DNA of 41,211 bases, taken from positions 1 through 41,211 of the forward strand of contig DATGIF010000005.1 in the NCBI GenBank assembly GCA_035295845.1, read 5' to 3'. Below are positions 39,324 through 41,211 of the stretch, in pieces. The translations under genes and the position numbers were made by a program. The number at the start of each line of letters is the position of its first letter. Position 1 is the first letter of the stretch. This DNA comes from Palsa-892 sp035295845. Lineage in GTDB: Bacteria > Pseudomonadota > Alphaproteobacteria > Rhizobiales > Xanthobacteraceae. The notes beneath the pieces were generated by a model that ran no database searches, had not been told where the DNA came from, and saw nothing but the letters and a program-made list of their open reading frames with translations.

Positions 39324-40591
39324 GCCCGCACATCACGAAGCTCGCAAGCGGCCTCACCGTCGTCACCGACGCGATGCCGCATCTTGAAACCGCCTCGCTC
39401 GGCATCTGGATCGCCGCCGGCTCGCGCCACGAGGAGGCGAGCGAGAACGGCGCCTCGCATCTTCTCGAGCACATGGCCTTCAAGGGGACGGCGCGCCGCA
39501 GCGCGCGCGCGATCGCCGAGGAGATCGAGGCCGTCGGCGGCGATCTCAATGCCTCCACCGGCTTTGAATCGACCGGCTATTACGCCCGCGTGCTCGCGAA
39601 CGACGTGCCGCTCGCGCTCGACATCCTCGCGGACATTCTCACCGCGCCCGCCTTTGATCCGGATGAACTCGCGCGCGAGCAGAGCGTGATCGTGCAGGAA
39701 ATCGGCGCCGCCAATGACGCGCCCGAGGACCTCGTTTACGAGCTCTTTCAGAAGCGCGCCTTCCCCGATCAGCCGCTCGGCCGCTCGATTCTCGGCACGC
39801 CGCAAACGGTGCGGGCGCAATCGCCGGCGACGCTTCGCGCCTATATGGGCAAACATTATCGCGCGCCGCGCATGGTGGTGGCCGCCGCCGGCGCCGTCGA
39901 TCATGACCGCATCGCCGAAGACATCACCCGCCGGCTTGCTCCGATCGCGGCGGGCGGAAATTCGGCCGCCGTGCCCGCGCGCTATGCCGGTGGCGTCGAG
40001 ATCGGCGTGCGAGATCTCGAACAGGCGCATGTCGTGCTCGGCCTCGAAGGGCGCTCCTATCACGCGCCCGATTTCTTCGCCGTGCAGATCTTCGGCAACG
40101 TCCTCGGCGGCGGGTCTTCTTCCCGCCTCTTCCAGGAGGTGCGCGAGAAGCGCGGGCTTTGTTACTCGATCTACGCCTTTCACGCCGCCTATGCCGACAC
40201 CGGCACCTTCGGCGTCTATGCCGGCAGCGATCCGGCCGACAGCCGCGAGCTCCTGGACGTGGTGATCGCCGAGCTCGCCGATGCCGCCGACCGCGCGGAG
40301 CGCGTCGAGATCGATCGCGCCAAGGCCATGATGAAGGTAAGCCTGCTGACCGCGCTCGAAAGCTCCGGCGCCCGCGCCGACCAGATCGCGCGCCAGATCA
40401 TCGTTTACGGGCGGCCGATCCCGCTCGATGAGCTGGTGCAGCGCATCGACGCGGTCACTGTCGAGGACGTTCGCACGGCGGGCCGCGCGCTGATCGCGGG
40501 AGGGCGCCCGACTTTTGCCGGGCTCGGGCCGCGCGCCGGTATTGAATCGGCGGCGCGCATCGCCGAAAATCTGGTCCGGCGGGCCGCCTGA
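39320..40591 (+). CDS. M16 family zinc peptidase (processing-peptidase-like)
   Basis: A 423-residue M16B metallopeptidase of the group close to mitochondrial processing peptidase beta. The inverted zinc motif HxxEH is complete: His47, Glu50 and His51 in ASHLLEHMAFKGT. The third ligand is in the downstream VIVQEIGAANDAPED. LGGGSSSRLFQEVREKRGLCYSIYAF is the conserved C-domain loop that closes on the substrate. There is no signal peptide, so the protein is probably cytoplasmic; the substrate is unknown. TTG at 39320 overlaps the thrC stop (TTGA). The gene order thrC-M16-GNAT suggests one transcript. Confidence 0.92.
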   Translation: MSPHITKLASGLTVVTDAMPHLETASLGIWIAAGSRHEEASENGASHLLEHMAFKGTARRSARAIAEEIEAVGGDLNASTGFESTGYYARVLANDVPLALDILADILTAPAFDPDELAREQSVIVQEIGAANDAPEDLVYELFQKRAFPDQPLGRSILGTPQTVRAQSPATLRAYMGKHYRAPRMVVAAAGAVDHDRIAEDITRRLAPIAAGGNSAAVPARYAGGVEIGVRDLEQAHVVLGLEGRSYHAPDFFAVQIFGNVLGGGSSSRLFQEVREKRGLCYSIYAFHAAYADTGTFGVYAGSDPADSRELLDVVIAELADAADRAERVEIDRAKAMMKVSLLTALESSGARADQIARQIIVYGRPIPLDELVQRIDAVTVEDVRTAGRALIAGGRPTFAGLGPRAGIESAARIAENLVRRAA

Positions 40592-40617
40592 GCCCGCGAG
40601 AAGCGCGGCGAAGCGGG

Positions 40618-41208
40618 ATGGCTTTCTTTCGGTCAGTTTCCTGGTCTGACATTCCGCCCGATGTCGAGGGCGAGGGCGTCTATTTGCGGGCGCCGCAGAT
40701 GGTGGACTTTCCCGCCTGGGCGGGTTTGCGCGAGGAGAGCCGCGCGTTTCTGGCGCATTGGGAGCCGGACTGGCCGGCCGACGACCTCACGCGCGGCGCC
40801 TTTCGCAACCGGCTCCGCCGCTACGCCAACGAGAGCCAGGAGGACAGCGGCTATTCGTTCCTGATTTTCCGCAGCGGCGATCAGACGCTGTTGGGCGGCG
40901 TCACCCTTTCCAACGTGCGCCGCGGCGTCGCGCAGTCCGCTAATCTCGGCTACTGGATCGGCGGCCGCCATGCGCGCAAAGGTTATATGAGCGCGGCGGT
41001 GGCGGCGCTCATTCCCTATGCGCACGGCCCGTTGCGGCTTCGCCGGGTCGAGGCCGCGTGTCTCCCCGAAAACGCGGCCTCCGTGCGGCTCCTGGAGAAA
41101 ATGGGTTTCCAGCGCGAGGGTTATGCGCGGCAGTATCTCTGCATTGCCGGCAAATGGCAGGACCATTTGCTCTATGCGCGGCTCTCCAGCGACCCGCTGC
41201 GCGCTTGA
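40618..41208 (+). CDS. GNAT family N-acetyltransferase (RimJ-like)
   Basis: A 196-residue acetyltransferase. It has the RimJ/RimL-type layout: VYLRAPQMVDFPAWAGLR, GVTLSNVRRGVAQSANLGYWIGGRHARKGYMSAAV and RVEAACLPENAASVRLLEKMGFQREGYARQYLCIAGKWQDHLLYA. The GRHARKGYMS segment is the acetyl-CoA pyrophosphate loop. RimJ acts on ribosomal protein S5, but this subgroup is broad, so the acceptor is unknown. It follows the M16 gene by 26 bp on the same strand, and the gene is complete at the window end. Confidence 0.9.
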   Translation: MAFFRSVSWSDIPPDVEGEGVYLRAPQMVDFPAWAGLREESRAFLAHWEPDWPADDLTRGAFRNRLRRYANESQEDSGYSFLIFRSGDQTLLGGVTLSNVRRGVAQSANLGYWIGGRHARKGYMSAAVAALIPYAHGPLRLRRVEAACLPENAASVRLLEKMGFQREGYARQYLCIAGKWQDHLLYARLSSDPLRA

Positions 41209-41211
41209 TCG

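Noticed and set aside
1..41211. Possible tRNA, rRNA, CRISPR array, prophage or defence island
   Set aside because: No cloverleaf, rRNA segment, regularly spaced direct repeats, integrase, capsid or restriction genes were seen; the content is housekeeping throughout.

Overview
The window (41.2 kb, high GC, dense coding on both strands) looks like ordinary chromosome of an alphaproteobacterium of the order Hyphomicrobiales (Rhizobiales). The evidence is the gene content: small families typical of that order (DUF2093 beside lpxK/xseA, DUF4170 beside an acyltransferase and waaA, DUF6101, DUF1127, IalB) and an alphaproteobacterial aa3 oxidase operon in the order ctaC-ctaD-ctaB-coxF-ctaG-ctaE-DUF983-SURF1. 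I cannot fix the genus. I see no tRNA, rRNA, CRISPR array, integrase or complete insertion sequence. Assignments rest on reading the translations, not on database searches. Layout: 1-162 is the start of a leftward glutamine amidotransferase gene. 351-6333 is a rightward series glpD-glpK followed by a putrescine-type ABC importer (ATPase plus two permeases, no binding protein). 6341-9530 holds pgi and mutL. 9534-11090 (leftward) holds rluB and rsmD. 11148-11937 (rightward) holds tadA and a small coiled-coil protein. purD (leftward) and xseA (rightward) diverge. 14949-19087 is a leftward envelope block: cysQ, DUF4170, DUF374 acyltransferase, waaA, lpxK. 19225-24812 holds DUF6101, ubiA with a small exported protein, rsmE, a YbdK-type ligase and gshA. 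24815-27450 (leftward) holds a LysR regulator and a YadG/YadH-type exporter, with a divergent DUF1127 gene. 27998-31088 (leftward) holds IalB-family, HAD and Kef genes. 31463-37734 is the cytochrome oxidase operon. 37920-41208 holds thrC, an M16 peptidase and a GNAT gene. Functional links: GlpK and GlpD take glycerol to dihydroxyacetone phosphate, and Pgi lies further down the same side of the window. CysQ to LpxK form a tightly packed leftward unit whose best understood members attach Kdo to, and phosphorylate, lipid A. The oxidase operon carries the three core subunits and the makers or inserters of heme (CtaB, SURF1) and copper (CtaG). Points that deserve a second look: (1) ctaD is broken by one missing base at 33384/33385, upstream of two essential heme ligands; a sequence error is most likely, but a real lesion is not excluded. 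(2) A two-hairpin composite repeat with CTAG ends fills the SURF1-thrC gap, and the two hairpins differ by paired, compensatory changes. (3) A different two-hairpin palindrome lies in frame inside the C-terminal tail of rluB. (4) The CuA centre of CtaC has Gln where the family normally has Glu. I found no clearly novel multi-gene system; the repeats and a few uncharacterised small proteins are the best candidates for something undescribed.
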